Below, one piece after another: positions 24,402 to 32,173 of a stretch of DNA of 38,516 nucleotides. Source of the DNA: Loktanella sp. (GTDB taxonomy: Bacteria > Pseudomonadota > Alphaproteobacteria > Rhodobacterales > Rhodobacteraceae); NCBI GenBank assembly GCA_017390475.1, contig JAFPBO010000024.1:1-38516 (forward strand). Direction: 5' to 3'. The notes beneath the pieces were generated by a model. It saw only the letters and a list, made by a program, of their open reading frames with translations. It made no database searches and was not told the DNA's origin. Positions within the stretch are counted from its first letter, which is position 1, and every line of letters begins with the position of its first letter. The position numbers and the translations under genes were made by a program.

Positions 24402-25469
24402 ATGGCTTTTATCCCCGCCGCCGCCTCGTTCAGAGAGCGGACCGATCCAGTATTGTCCGCGGACAATACGATTCCCGACCGTCACATCGTCATCGATTTG
24501 CTGCGCCGTGCCGCGCCACTCATCGGCCTGACCCCACCGGTGATCGCGACGCTTGACGCAATGATCTCCTGCCTGCCGCCCAAGCGCAAACACCACACGG
24601 TCTTTGCCTCGAACGCGACACTAACCTTCCGGCGCAACGGCATCACCGACCGTACGATCCGGCGACATGTGGTGATCCTGCAGGATGCTGGCCTGCTCAC
24701 CCGCCACGACAGCCCCAACCGCAAACGGTTCACCAAATCCAACAACCACGCTGGCACAATACTGCGTTTTGGCTTTGATCTGTCCCCGCTTTATGACGCC
24801 CTGCCCCGGATCGCCGCGCTGGCCGCCGAAGCCACCGCCACACAGGACCAGATCGCCTATCTGCGCACCAAGATCCGCGCCGCTGCCAATGACCTGCTCA
24901 ACAGCAACCCACACCATACGGATGCAACCGAGGCGGTCCGCCTGCTGCGCCGCAAACTGACGCTGGACGCTTGCGAAACGCTCCTCACAAGCCTCATAAC
25001 CACCCCCTTGGCCGCCGAACAAACAGATGTCGAAACACCACAAATGTCCGCCGCAGACAGCCAGAATGTCCGCCACCATCAGAACTCAAATAAAGAACTT
25101 ATTGATAAAGAACCGCAGCCCCAAAAAAAAAAACTTGCCCTGTCAGTGACCGAACTGCTGGCTGCGTGCCCAGAGGCAAGCCAATATGCTTTGAATAAGG
25201 TGGAGTCTTTCGCAGACGTCATCACCCATGCTCGCACCTTGGCCCCAATGATCGGCATCGATAACCAGACCTATCAGGCCGCACAAGATCATATCGGGCC
25301 TTTGGGCGCAGCCACAACAATCTGGGCCATGATGCAATTCCATGAAAGGATCAAACAGGCCGGTGCCTATTTCCGTTCCATCACCATCGGCAGCAAAAGC
25401 AGCGGCTTTGATCCAGTGCAACTGATCCGACAGCTCGCCGCCCGACAGCATTGTCCGCGAACAATTTGA
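24402..25469 (+). CDS. repC: Replication initiator RepC of a repABC plasmid
   Basis: A protein of 355 residues; somewhat shorter than many RepC proteins (about 400). The N-terminal DNA-binding half has LLRRAAPLIGLTPPVIATLDAM-type helices, then SNATLTFRRNGITDRTIRRHVVI and HDSPNRKRF, all typical of RepC. A polar variable linker follows (about 215-245, rich in Gln and Lys), and a C-terminal domain closes it. RepC starts replication, usually from an origin inside its own gene. Expression is held down by the ctRNA. The coding sequence contains a parS-like palindrome near its start and another overlapping its last codons. Confidence 0.9.
   Translation: MAFIPAAASFRERTDPVLSADNTIPDRHIVIDLLRRAAPLIGLTPPVIATLDAMISCLPPKRKHHTVFASNATLTFRRNGITDRTIRRHVVILQDAGLLTRHDSPNRKRFTKSNNHAGTILRFGFDLSPLYDALPRIAALAAEATATQDQIAYLRTKIRAAANDLLNSNPHHTDATEAVRLLRRKLTLDACETLLTSLITTPLAAEQTDVETPQMSAADSQNVRHHQNSNKELIDKEPQPQKKKLALSVTELLAACPEASQYALNKVESFADVITHARTLAPMIGIDNQTYQAAQDHIGPLGAATTIWAMMQFHERIKQAGAYFRSITIGSKSSGFDPVQLIRQLAARQHCPRTI
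24451..24468. promoter_or_regulatory. parS-like palindrome 1, inside repC
   Basis: Perfect 18-bp palindrome TATTGTCCG/CGGACAATA within codons 17-23 of repC. It is shared with two sites at the 3' end of the gene. Such repeated palindromes near repC are the RepB-binding centromere of Roseobacter repABC plasmids, and their sequence tracks compatibility group. Confidence 0.75.
25450..25465. promoter_or_regulatory. parS-like palindrome 2, at the end of repC
   Basis: ATTGTCCGCGAACAAT differs from the perfect core ATTGTCCGCGGACAAT by one base. It overlaps the last codons of repC (stop at 25467-25469). Weaker copy of the same site. Confidence 0.65.
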
Positions 25470-25480
25470 CCAGCCAGATT

Positions 25481-25496
25481 ATTGTCCGCGGACAAT
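25481..25496. promoter_or_regulatory. parS-like palindrome 3, after repC
   Basis: Perfect 16-bp core ATTGTCCGCGGACAAT, 11 bases after the repC stop and centred 31 bp from palindrome 2 (about three helical turns). Confidence 0.72.
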
Positions 25497-25584
25497 CCGC
25501 TCAGGCAACGCACGATACCATAACCATTTTGAAAGCTATCTACAGGTAAAATGCGAAAAACCACTTTCACAAAAGGCTCCTTCC

Positions 25585-26502
25585 ATGTCCGCTTTGATCC
25601 GCCTCACCGGCCTCGTTGCCGCCACGCCAAAAGCCACCCAAACACCCCGCCGCGCCATCCACATGATCCCACTGGAATCCATCACCATGCAGGCGCTAAT
25701 CCCAGACCAGAACACTGGTCCTGATGATGACCTTTCCGAACTGTTCAAATCGATCCGCGACATCGGCCTGTCAAACCCGATCCAGGTCGTCGAACGCATC
25801 GATGGCCGCCATGAGCACGTGTAGGGCTACCGCTGCCTGTCAGCCTACCGCACGCTTCTTGCCGAAGAAGGCGAAGCTTGGGCAACTATCCCCGCCGGAT
25901 TCCTTCCCCGCGGGGAAAGTCGTGCCAAAATCTACCGCCGCATGGTCGATGTAAACGTCATCCGCGAGGACCTGTCTTTCGCGGAAATGGCCAAGACCGC
26001 GCAGTTCTATGCCGCCGATCTCACAACCACCACGACAGACGTCGATTCTGCTGTCGCGGTCCTGTTCTAATCCGCTGGCTATCAGCGCCGCAGTTACATC
26101 CGAGAATTCGCCCGGCTGATGGATCTTATCGGCGACACCCTGTCATTTCCGCACGAGGTACCCTGCAGCCTTGGCCTCGCCCTCTACAAGGAAATCCAAC
26201 AGGATGAGACTTTGGTCCGCTGCCTGCGCGCCCATTTGAAAGATTACGACAATCGTAGCGTGATCGAGGAACTGACGATCCTGCGATCCTTCGCCGACGG
26301 CACAGGCCCAGACCCCGATGGCCTGAAACCTACGATTAGAAAACATCCCAAGCACAGCCAGCGCACGACCTGCAGCATGGACCGGATACGCTGCATCGCA
26401 GGGCAGGGCGGTCTGACACTCAAAATGGACCTTGATTTCACCAACATCGACCGCACCAAACGGACGCGGGCGAACAGCCACCTGCTCAGCGGGCTAGAGT
26501 AA
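25585..26502 (+). pseudogene. ParB/RepB-like partition protein gene with two nonsense codons
   Basis: One reading frame of about 305 codons interrupted only by TAG at 25822-25824 and TAA at 26068-26070. The first part (IPDQNTGPDDDLSELFKSI, then IGLSNPIQVVERIDGRHEHV) and the part after the TAG (GYRCLSAYRTLLAE, later VDVNVIREDLSFAEMAKTA) match a ParB-type N-terminal domain. The last third (YQRRSYIREFARLMDLIG to the end) fits the C-terminal DNA-binding region. It sits directly after repC and its parS sites. It may be a second partition factor or an anti-silencing partner that has been lost. A single base change at each stop would restore it. Confidence 0.75.
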
Positions 26503-26595
26503 AAACTTCCCGGCGGAGAAGATTCCGCGAATAAAAATTCGTCCGACGCTAAGTTGTTTTCAGCCACCAGAATTGCGCCCGAGACCTCGATATGG

Positions 26596-26609
26596 TTGCA
26601 AATTGGCAA
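26596..26609. promoter_or_regulatory. Candidate operator of the ParDE-type pair
   Basis: TTGCAAATTGGCAA is a near-palindrome (two mismatched positions) about 32 bp before the antitoxin start. It overlaps a possible -35 (TTGCAA) with TAACCT 17 bases downstream as a -10. Toxin-antitoxin operons are usually self-repressed through such a site. Confidence 0.4.
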
Positions 26610-26640
26610 TCTTTGTCATAACCTGATCGCTGACAGGAGA

Positions 26641-26889
26641 ATGACGATGGGCACAATGAACATTTCACTACCGGACCCGATGAAGTCCTGGGTCGAATCC
26701 CAGTCCAAATCGGGCCGGTTTGCAAATTCCAGTGACTACGTGCGCGACCTGATCCGTCGTGACCGGATGCGCAGCGAAGCAATAGCAGAACTGCAATCCG
26801 CAATTGATGATGGATTGGCAAGCGGTCCTGCGACGCCCCTTGATCGTGACACGTTCAAAGGCCAGATGCGCGCGCAGAATGGTGGATAG
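26641..26889 (+). CDS. ParD-type antitoxin
   Basis: A protein of 82 residues. A ribbon-helix-helix DNA-binding N-terminus (MNISLPDPMKSWVESQSKSG, then NSSDYVRDLIRRD) is followed by a flexible C-terminus that wraps the toxin (AIDDGLASGPATPLDRDTF). It neutralises the ParE-type toxin and represses the operon. ATG at 26641 with AGGAGA upstream; a second in-frame ATG follows two codons later. It overlaps the toxin gene by 11 bases. The pair probably stabilises the replicon, given its place beside repABC. Confidence 0.85.
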   Translation: MTMGTMNISLPDPMKSWVESQSKSGRFANSSDYVRDLIRRDRMRSEAIAELQSAIDDGLASGPATPLDRDTFKGQMRAQNGG

Positions 26890-27187
26890 CAGCAGCTATG
26901 CGCTGCGCCCTACGGCGCGCACAGATCTTTCCGACATCTGGACCCATGGCGCAGCAACCTGGGGCATTGACTGGGCCGACCGCTATACAGACGCCTTGTT
27001 CATGCTTTTCGAACTGCTTGCCACATTTCCAGAAATGGCCCGCGAACGCATGGAGTTTCACCCTCCGGTCCGGATACACCCCAGCGAAGCCCATCTTGTG
27101 ATCTACCGCATTGAAGGGCAGGGGATAGAGATTATCCGCATCCTGCATGCGCGCCAGAACCTGATGGCGTTCTTGCTGGAAGGCTGA
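26879..27187 (+). CDS. ParE/RelE-superfamily toxin
   Basis: A protein of 102 residues: YALRPTARTDLSDIWTHGAATWG, then TFPEMARERMEFHPPVRIHP, VIYRIEGQGIEIIRILHARQNL. This is the ParE-like small toxin fold; ParE acts on DNA gyrase, but RelE-type mRNA cleavage cannot be excluded from sequence. The ATG at 26879 lies inside the end of the antitoxin gene. It ends four bases before the convergent recombinase gene. Confidence 0.82.
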   Translation: MVDSSSYALRPTARTDLSDIWTHGAATWGIDWADRYTDALFMLFELLATFPEMARERMEFHPPVRIHPSEAHLVIYRIEGQGIEIIRILHARQNLMAFLLEG

Positions 27188-27190
27188 CCC

Positions 27191-28240
27191 CTACAGCCCT
27201 GCCGCCTTTGTCAGATTAACACGGAACCTGTCGCGTCTGCGCTGGTAACGGCGGGTCATTTCGGCGCTGGCGTGGCCCAGTTGTTTCTGGACAAAACGTT
27301 CATCGACATCGGCGCTGCTGGCCAGACCTGCGCGCAAACTGTGGCCGGAATAGAGCTTGACCCGTTCTGCATCGGGCAGGTCGGGACGCAGGCCCGCAGC
27401 CAGCACGCAAGCCTTTATCAGGCGGGCGATATGTTTATCATTCAGCCGCGTTTCCTGCGCGCGTTTGCCGTCGCGGGTAACACCGGTAAAGATCGGGCCA
27501 AAATTGATCTTTGCAAAATGCAGCCATTGTTCCAGCGCATAGACCGGGCAGGTCTGGTCGGATGATCCGCGCCCGATTTCCACCTCGCGCCAGCCAGTCT
27601 TGCCGCGCAGCGTGATCAGCGCGCCATCGTCCAGCAAATCGATCCAGCCGCCGGAATCCAGCGTGTCATCCTTGTGCCGGTCAAGGCTGACGATCTCGCT
27701 GCGCCGCAAACCACCGGAAAACCCGATCAGCAGGATCGCCCGGTCGCGCAAACCACGCAGATCAAGGGGCAGGGTGGTGATCATAGCGCGGATATCATCG
27801 GCCATGATCGCCTCTTTCTGCACCGGGGGGCGGGCGTGTTTGCGCCTGATCCCCGCCAGCACCGTTGCGATGTGGCGATCCTTGCGGTCCAGCGCAAAGC
27901 CGCGCTGCTGATAGCCCCAGCCAAGCCCCGACAGGTGCCGCGCGATCGAGGCTGCGGACAGGGTCGCGGCCAGATCAGCGATGTACAACCCGACGAGCTC
28001 TGGCGAGGGTGGCAGCGGGTCTGCGCCGCGCATCCGGCACCAGCGGGTAAAATGCGCCCAGTCTTTGGTGTAGGCCTTTAGGGTGTTGTCAGAGGTGGCC
28101 GACCGGGCATAGTCGCGTGCAGTATCGACCAGCCGGTCAAGGCTGCCGGACCCCGCGACATGGGCGGGCAGGGCAATAGCGTCGGATGCGTCTTGGTCTG
28201 ACGCAGGCTTTGACGTATGTTTATTGTTCACAGGCATCAT
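27191..28240 (-). CDS. Tyrosine recombinase (integrase family)
   Basis: A protein of 349 residues. A SAM-like core-binding domain (about 35-135) leads to the catalytic domain, with all key residues present: Arg179 (GGLRRSE), Lys214 (RGKTG), His300 and Arg303 (SGHSLRAG), His323 (LGHAS) and Tyr332 (RYQRRRD). It should cut and rejoin DNA via a 3'-phosphotyrosine. On a plasmid next to repABC and a toxin-antitoxin pair, a multimer-resolution or cassette-exchange role is likely. Its probable target is the inverted repeat about 465 bp upstream (inference). Start: two adjacent ATGs at 28240 and 28237. Confidence 0.88.
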   Translation of the reverse strand: MMPVNNKHTSKPASDQDASDAIALPAHVAGSGSLDRLVDTARDYARSATSDNTLKAYTKDWAHFTRWCRMRGADPLPPSPELVGLYIADLAATLSAASIARHLSGLGWGYQQRGFALDRKDRHIATVLAGIRRKHARPPVQKEAIMADDIRAMITTLPLDLRGLRDRAILLIGFSGGLRRSEIVSLDRHKDDTLDSGGWIDLLDDGALITLRGKTGWREVEIGRGSSDQTCPVYALEQWLHFAKINFGPIFTGVTRDGKRAQETRLNDKHIARLIKACVLAAGLRPDLPDAERVKLYSGHSLRAGLASSADVDERFVQKQLGHASAEMTRRYQRRRDRFRVNLTKAAGL

Positions 28241-28807
28241 CCACGATGTTTGATATGAGACGCGTCACCAGCAATCTGTCGATGGAGGGCATCGATGACG
28301 TTGTTGCGGCTTGATCGTTTGAAGTTTCTTGGTGTGTGACGACATTTCTGGCTGAAAACCCCTGCGATTTGCGGTGTCGTTCTTGTTCCATTGGTGGTCT
28401 CTAACGTGTTGATATCATGATCTTCACGGTCTTGTTTCATTGCTGGATTTACTGTGCTTCGGTGGATTCTATGACTCCGTTGGTGGAGTGGGCCTTGCCG
28501 ATTGTTTCGAGTTGATTTTGCATGCACGCATGCGGGATGCCTTGTTTTTTTGACATTTTCTCTCGGTGCCTCGGAGTTCAGAGATAGGGCATAAGCCCAA
28601 TCCACCGGTTAAATGAAAATTTTGCGGGTGAGAGGAGCGATTTTGGCCGAATCCACCCATGAAACTGAAACAACAACCCATGTTTTTGAGCATATCGCTT
28701 TTACGTCCGATAATGCAAGATTATTGGACATAAATGAAGTTTGCAAGATGGGGCGGTTTACGCGGTATATTCTGGCAGAAAGCGCCGCTATGGATTAGCG
28801 TTCGCGC
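28241..28807. other. Non-coding stretch upstream of the recombinase with scattered repeats
   Basis: About 570 bp of lower GC than its neighbours, without a gene I can support. A 61-codon frame (28613-28798, +) ends 10 bases before the DUF1403 remnant and has no recognisable domain. Short repeats are present: GGTGGATT at 28461-28468, and its complement AATCCACC at 28599-28606 and 28650-28657, plus the dyad at 28705-28729. This could be a recombination site with accessory sites. Confidence 0.4.
28705..28729. repeat. dif-like inverted repeat near the recombinase
   Basis: Left arm GTCCGATAAT (28705-28714), spacer GCAAG, right arm ATTATTGGAC (28720-28729); arms match at 9 of 10. The core ATAA-N7-TTAT resembles Xer/dif sites (ATAA-N6-TTAT), with a spacer one base longer. 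It fits a recombination site for the tyrosine recombinase encoded 465 bp away. Confidence 0.45.
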
Positions 28808-29544
28808 ATGACATATACCCTCGAAACGCCTGTCCGCGATTATGAGACCATAGCAGAGATGCCGTCCTGGGTCATCTCGGCACGGGCGGAAACCATTGAA
28901 GATGGTGCATTTTTATCGGGGGCGGCGCTCGCTCATCTGCATATGGTGTTGGCGCTTGATGTGGTGCCCTTGCCCTTGTTGCGCGACAGGCTGCCGCTGC
29001 GGGCGGCAGAGGTCTGTGTGGCCTTCTCGGGCCGTTCGGAACGTGCGGGGGAGTTGCGCGATGTCATGCATCTGCTACGGCCCGGTGATTTGCCCATTCC
29101 CGCCGGGGGCAGCTATCTGTCGTGGAGGCCCGCGGTGGAACGACCGGTGTCGATGCGCGCGCCTGATCGCGCCTTGCCGAATAACGCGGCAGAGCAGATC
29201 AGGGGTTGGCTTGATGCGGGGCAGGGCGCGCCGATGGCCCGTACCGATGCGGTGTTAGAGCAGTCCTGACCGACGCGCCGCGGGCAGAGCTTGCTGTGTT
29301 GATCATGGCCGATGCCACAAGTGATGGGATTGGATCACGTGGTGCCGTTGTAGGTGTCTGAATTGAGGCGGGTTGATCTGTGCAAGCGGGGTGATAATCT
29401 GCGGCTTGCGTGCCATCGCCCGGTCCCAGCCACTGCCGTGCAGGCGGTGCAGACGTGGCTGATCTGGCGCGGCGGTTGTGTGACCGGCTGGTCACCCTGG
29501 GTGCTGTACGTAAACTGACTGGGCGCGACAAGTTGCGGTTTTAA
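28808..29544 (+). pseudogene. DUF1403-family protein gene, fragmented
   Basis: The first 153 codons (from ATG 28808) are a good DUF1403 N-terminus: RAETIEDGAFLSGAALAHLH, LLRDRLPLRAAEVCVAFSGR, ERAGELRDVMHLLRPGDLP. The frame stops at 29269, but family sequence continues in other frames: LTDAPRAELAVLIMADAT, then GLDHVVPL, then LRRVDLCKRGDNLRLACHR, and finally DLARRLCDRLVTLGAVRKL ending at TAA 29542-29544. Frameshifts and probably an internal deletion have destroyed it. The role of DUF1403 is unknown to me. It is commonly beside an ScpB-like gene in Rhodobacteraceae, as here. Confidence 0.75.
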
Positions 29545-29555
29545 GGATTGTAGCG

Positions 29556-29904
29556 ATGGCAGAGCTGGACCGCGAATTGGCCGATTTGCCGCCCGCCTTG
29601 CGCTGGCGCGAATGGACGCGCCGGATCGAGGCGATGCTGCTTGGCAAGAATCGACACCGCGGTGCTGGCGGCGATTGCTTATCACCAGCCCATCACGCGC
29701 GAGGGGTTGAAGGAGATTTTCGGCAAAGAGATCAGCCGCGATCTGATCGGACGCCTGCATGGGCAAGGGCTGATCGGCATCGGGCCAAGGTCACCACGGC
29801 GCGGGGCGCCCTATACTTTCGTGACGACGCAGAGGTTTTTGGTGGCATTCGGGTTGCAGGATCTGCCGGACCCCGAGTAGTTGGCGGATGCGGGGATTGT
29901 CTAG
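29556..29904 (+). pseudogene. ScpB-like (SMC-Scp family) gene with internal deletion
   Basis: The N-terminus MAELDRELADLPPALRWREW and RRIEAML (29556-29640) are followed, after a frame change, by DTAVLAAIAYHQPITREGL, KEIFGKEISRDLIGRLH and RRGAPYTFVTT. The middle part of an ScpB-like protein (roughly 80 residues) is missing. The C-terminal frame is cut by TAG at 29878-29880; reading through it gives LADAGIV and a stop at 29902-29904, so the TAG probably replaced CAG. ScpB-like proteins help SMC complexes in chromosome segregation; plasmid-borne copies are of unknown role. It lies 11 bases after the DUF1403 remnant and was probably in one operon with it. Confidence 0.72.
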
Positions 29905-30003
29905 CGTCGGCCATTGCGATGGCGGTCGGCTGTCATCTCCCAAAAGACCATCATCCAGCTCGCGTGAGCGTCAACCAGCGATAGAGAACTGAGGCGCTTT
30001 CCA

Positions 30004-30987
30004 TCACATGCTCAGCCGCTGACGAAAAACCGGAGGCAAGCGGACAATTTCGGCCGGTGCGGTCTTGTCGGCCATCCGGCAGGTCAGAAGCCTGAGTGCC
30101 TCTTGAACGGTTTCTGCTACAGGATTTGCAACAGTTGTCAGGCTGAAAGGTTCCCAAGAGGCAGCGGGAATATCATCGAATCCGCAGATGCCGACATCCT
30201 CGGGGACGCGCAGGCCTAGGCGGCGGGCCGCGGAAATTGCGCCGATGGCCATCGCATCATTGCCGCAGACAATCGCATCGGGCGGGTTCGGGCCCGTCAA
30301 CAGTGCCAATGCCTGCATCATGCCACTGTCGACGGTATAATCACCGTTTCGGGTTCCCATTAGTGTCAGGCCCCGAGCAGACAGTGCGTTGGTCAAACCG
30401 TTATACCGTTCAACATTTGAGAAAGCTTCGAGTCGCCCGCCGATCCAGGCGATGTGGCTGCGACCCGTCGCCGCCAGCCGCGCGACGAGCATTTCCATGC
30501 CGGCCCGGTTATCACAGCAGACGGAATCGACACCGCCCCCTTCCAGCACGCGGCCAATGACGACGACCGGCGAGCCATGTGCGGAACAGCGTTCCACCAG
30601 CGCGCGGCTGACCGATCCTGCCGCGATCACGGCCCCATCCACCTGATACGCCAGCGCATGGTCCAATGCGGGTTCAATTTCTTGTCCCGGTGCTACGGCG
30701 ACAAGTAATGGCCACATGCCTAGGCTGCGGATGTCCTGCGACAGCACTTCTAGAAACCAGCTTTCATAGGGGCTGGAGATCGTGCCAACAACGACAGCGA
30801 TTAAGCCGGTCGCTCCGCCGGTCAGGCTGCGCGCCATCATGTTCGGGCGATAACCAAGATCATTAGCCACGGCTAGAATGTGGTCCCGCTTGTCAGGCTG
30901 GATGCTGGCGCCTTTGGTAAAAGCTCGCGAAACGGCAGATCGGGACACCCCCGCCTTGGCTGCTACATCATCTGCCGTTACCCGCAT
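30004..30987 (-). CDS. LacI-family transcriptional repressor
   Basis: A protein of 327 residues. The N-terminal helix-turn-helix (ADDVAAKAGVSRSAVSRAFT, about 3-22) with hinge YRPNMMARSLT is followed by a periplasmic-binding-like effector domain (IVCGNDAMAIGAI and GICGFDDIPAASW near the end). Start at 30987; the frame is open for eight more codons upstream but MRVTADD is the usual family beginning. It is divergent from the ABC operon and should repress it through the operator at 31012-31027. The effector, probably the imported substrate, is unknown. Confidence 0.88.
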   Translation of the reverse strand: MRVTADDVAAKAGVSRSAVSRAFTKGASIQPDKRDHILAVANDLGYRPNMMARSLTGGATGLIAVVVGTISSPYESWFLEVLSQDIRSLGMWPLLVAVAPGQEIEPALDHALAYQVDGAVIAAGSVSRALVERCSAHGSPVVVIGRVLEGGGVDSVCCDNRAGMEMLVARLAATGRSHIAWIGGRLEAFSNVERYNGLTNALSARGLTLMGTRNGDYTVDSGMMQALALLTGPNPPDAIVCGNDAMAIGAISAARRLGLRVPEDVGICGFDDIPAASWEPFSLTTVANPVAETVQEALRLLTCRMADKTAPAEIVRLPPVFRQRLSM

Positions 30988-31011
30988 GTTGAAGCCCTGT
31001 TCTCTACACAA

Positions 31012-31027
31012 ATGAACGCGTGTTCAT
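31012..31027. promoter_or_regulatory. Probable LacI-family operator
   Basis: ATGAACGC/GTGTTCAT is a 16-bp palindrome with one mismatched pair and a central CG, the usual form of LacI-family operators. It lies in the 149-bp region between the divergent repressor and ABC genes, 25 bp before the repressor start, so it may control both directions. Confidence 0.65.
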
Positions 31028-31136
31028 CAATTACACTTCATTGTTACATATCAAGAATAATCAACCAACATAAATGGAAATATTTGCAAGAATCACGAGT
31101 GCACGCGATTGCAAATAAGCACCACAGGAGGGCGGT

Positions 31137-32144
31137 ATGGGAATCGAGGCGTTGGCATTACAAGGGCTTTGTATCCGTCTGGGCGGTGCGCAGATCCTGC
31201 ATGATGTAACACTGGACGTGGCTGCAGGCAGCTTCACCTGCCTGCTTGGGCCATCCGGTTGTGGGAAAACGACATTGTTGCGGGCCATCGCCGGATTTGC
31301 CCCGCTTTCGTCGGGGGACATACGTCTGGGGGCGCGATCTGTCGCGGCGTTGCCACCGGAAAAGCGCGGAACGGCGATGGTTTTCCAGTCCTACGCGCTG
31401 TGGCCGCATATGACGGTCGTGGGCAATCTGACCTATCCGCTGAAATTGCGCGGCGTGGCAAAGGCAGAGCGGGCGGCGCGGGCAGAGCACATCCTCGATC
31501 TTCTGGATCTGTCGGGCTTTGGCGAGCGTAAGGTTACCAGTCTGTCGGGCGGGCAGCGCCAGCGCGTAGCGCTTGGCCGGGCGCTGATCATTGATCCACC
31601 AGTTCTTCTACTGGACGAGCCGTTGTCTAACCTTGATGCCGCGATCCGCCGCAATCTGCGCGGCGAATTGCGGCGGCTTCAGCAGAAACTTGGCATCACC
31701 ACGATCATGGTCACCCACGATCAGGAAGAAGCCCTGTCGATGGCCGATACAATCGTGCTGATGCGCGACGGCAGGGTGGTGCAAGTCGCAGCGCCGCAAA
31801 GCCTTTATACCCGCCCGGCCGATCTGGATGCAGGCCGATTTCTTGGGGTGGACAATATCGTCGCTGGCCGCGCCGAAGATCCGGTGCAGGCAACGACCCT
31901 TGGTTTTCGCAGTGTGGAGGCACGGATTGCCGAAGCGTCCGCTGCAAATGCGCTGACGCGGCACGGTACGGTTCTGGACTGTGCCTATACCGGCGGTGGG
32001 TATCACTTGCAGCTCGATACCGGGGCCGAGGTGATTGCAGCAGTTTCCGGCGCGCCAATTGCGCCGGGATCAGAGGTTTGCGTCGCAGTGCCGGCGGCCT
32101 CTCTCATGGCGTTCGGTCCCGACCAAATGTTGTTACCGAACTGA
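31137..32144 (+). CDS. ABC importer ATP-binding protein (UgpC/PotA type)
   Basis: A protein of 335 residues. Nucleotide-binding motifs are all intact: Walker A GPSGCGKTT at 38-46, Q-loop Gln84, signature LSGGQ at 136-140, Walker B VLLLDE at 156-161, switch His194. The C-terminal 100 residues form a TOBE domain, seen in ATPases of carbohydrate, polyamine and phosphonate importers. It drives the two permeases encoded downstream. GGAGGGCGGT lies just before the ATG. First gene of the operon. Confidence 0.88.
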   Translation: MGIEALALQGLCIRLGGAQILHDVTLDVAAGSFTCLLGPSGCGKTTLLRAIAGFAPLSSGDIRLGARSVAALPPEKRGTAMVFQSYALWPHMTVVGNLTYPLKLRGVAKAERAARAEHILDLLDLSGFGERKVTSLSGGQRQRVALGRALIIDPPVLLLDEPLSNLDAAIRRNLRGELRRLQQKLGITTIMVTHDQEEALSMADTIVLMRDGRVVQVAAPQSLYTRPADLDAGRFLGVDNIVAGRAEDPVQATTLGFRSVEARIAEASAANALTRHGTVLDCAYTGGGYHLQLDTGAEVIAAVSGAPIAPGSEVCVAVPAASLMAFGPDQMLLPN

Positions 32145-32173
32145 TCCCAGACCCAAATGTGGAGAAATTTTAA

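Noticed and set aside
28237-28693. Minus-strand frames upstream of the recombinase
   Set aside because: Composition is low in the usual codon bias, there is no domain, and they overlap the repeat-bearing non-coding stretch.
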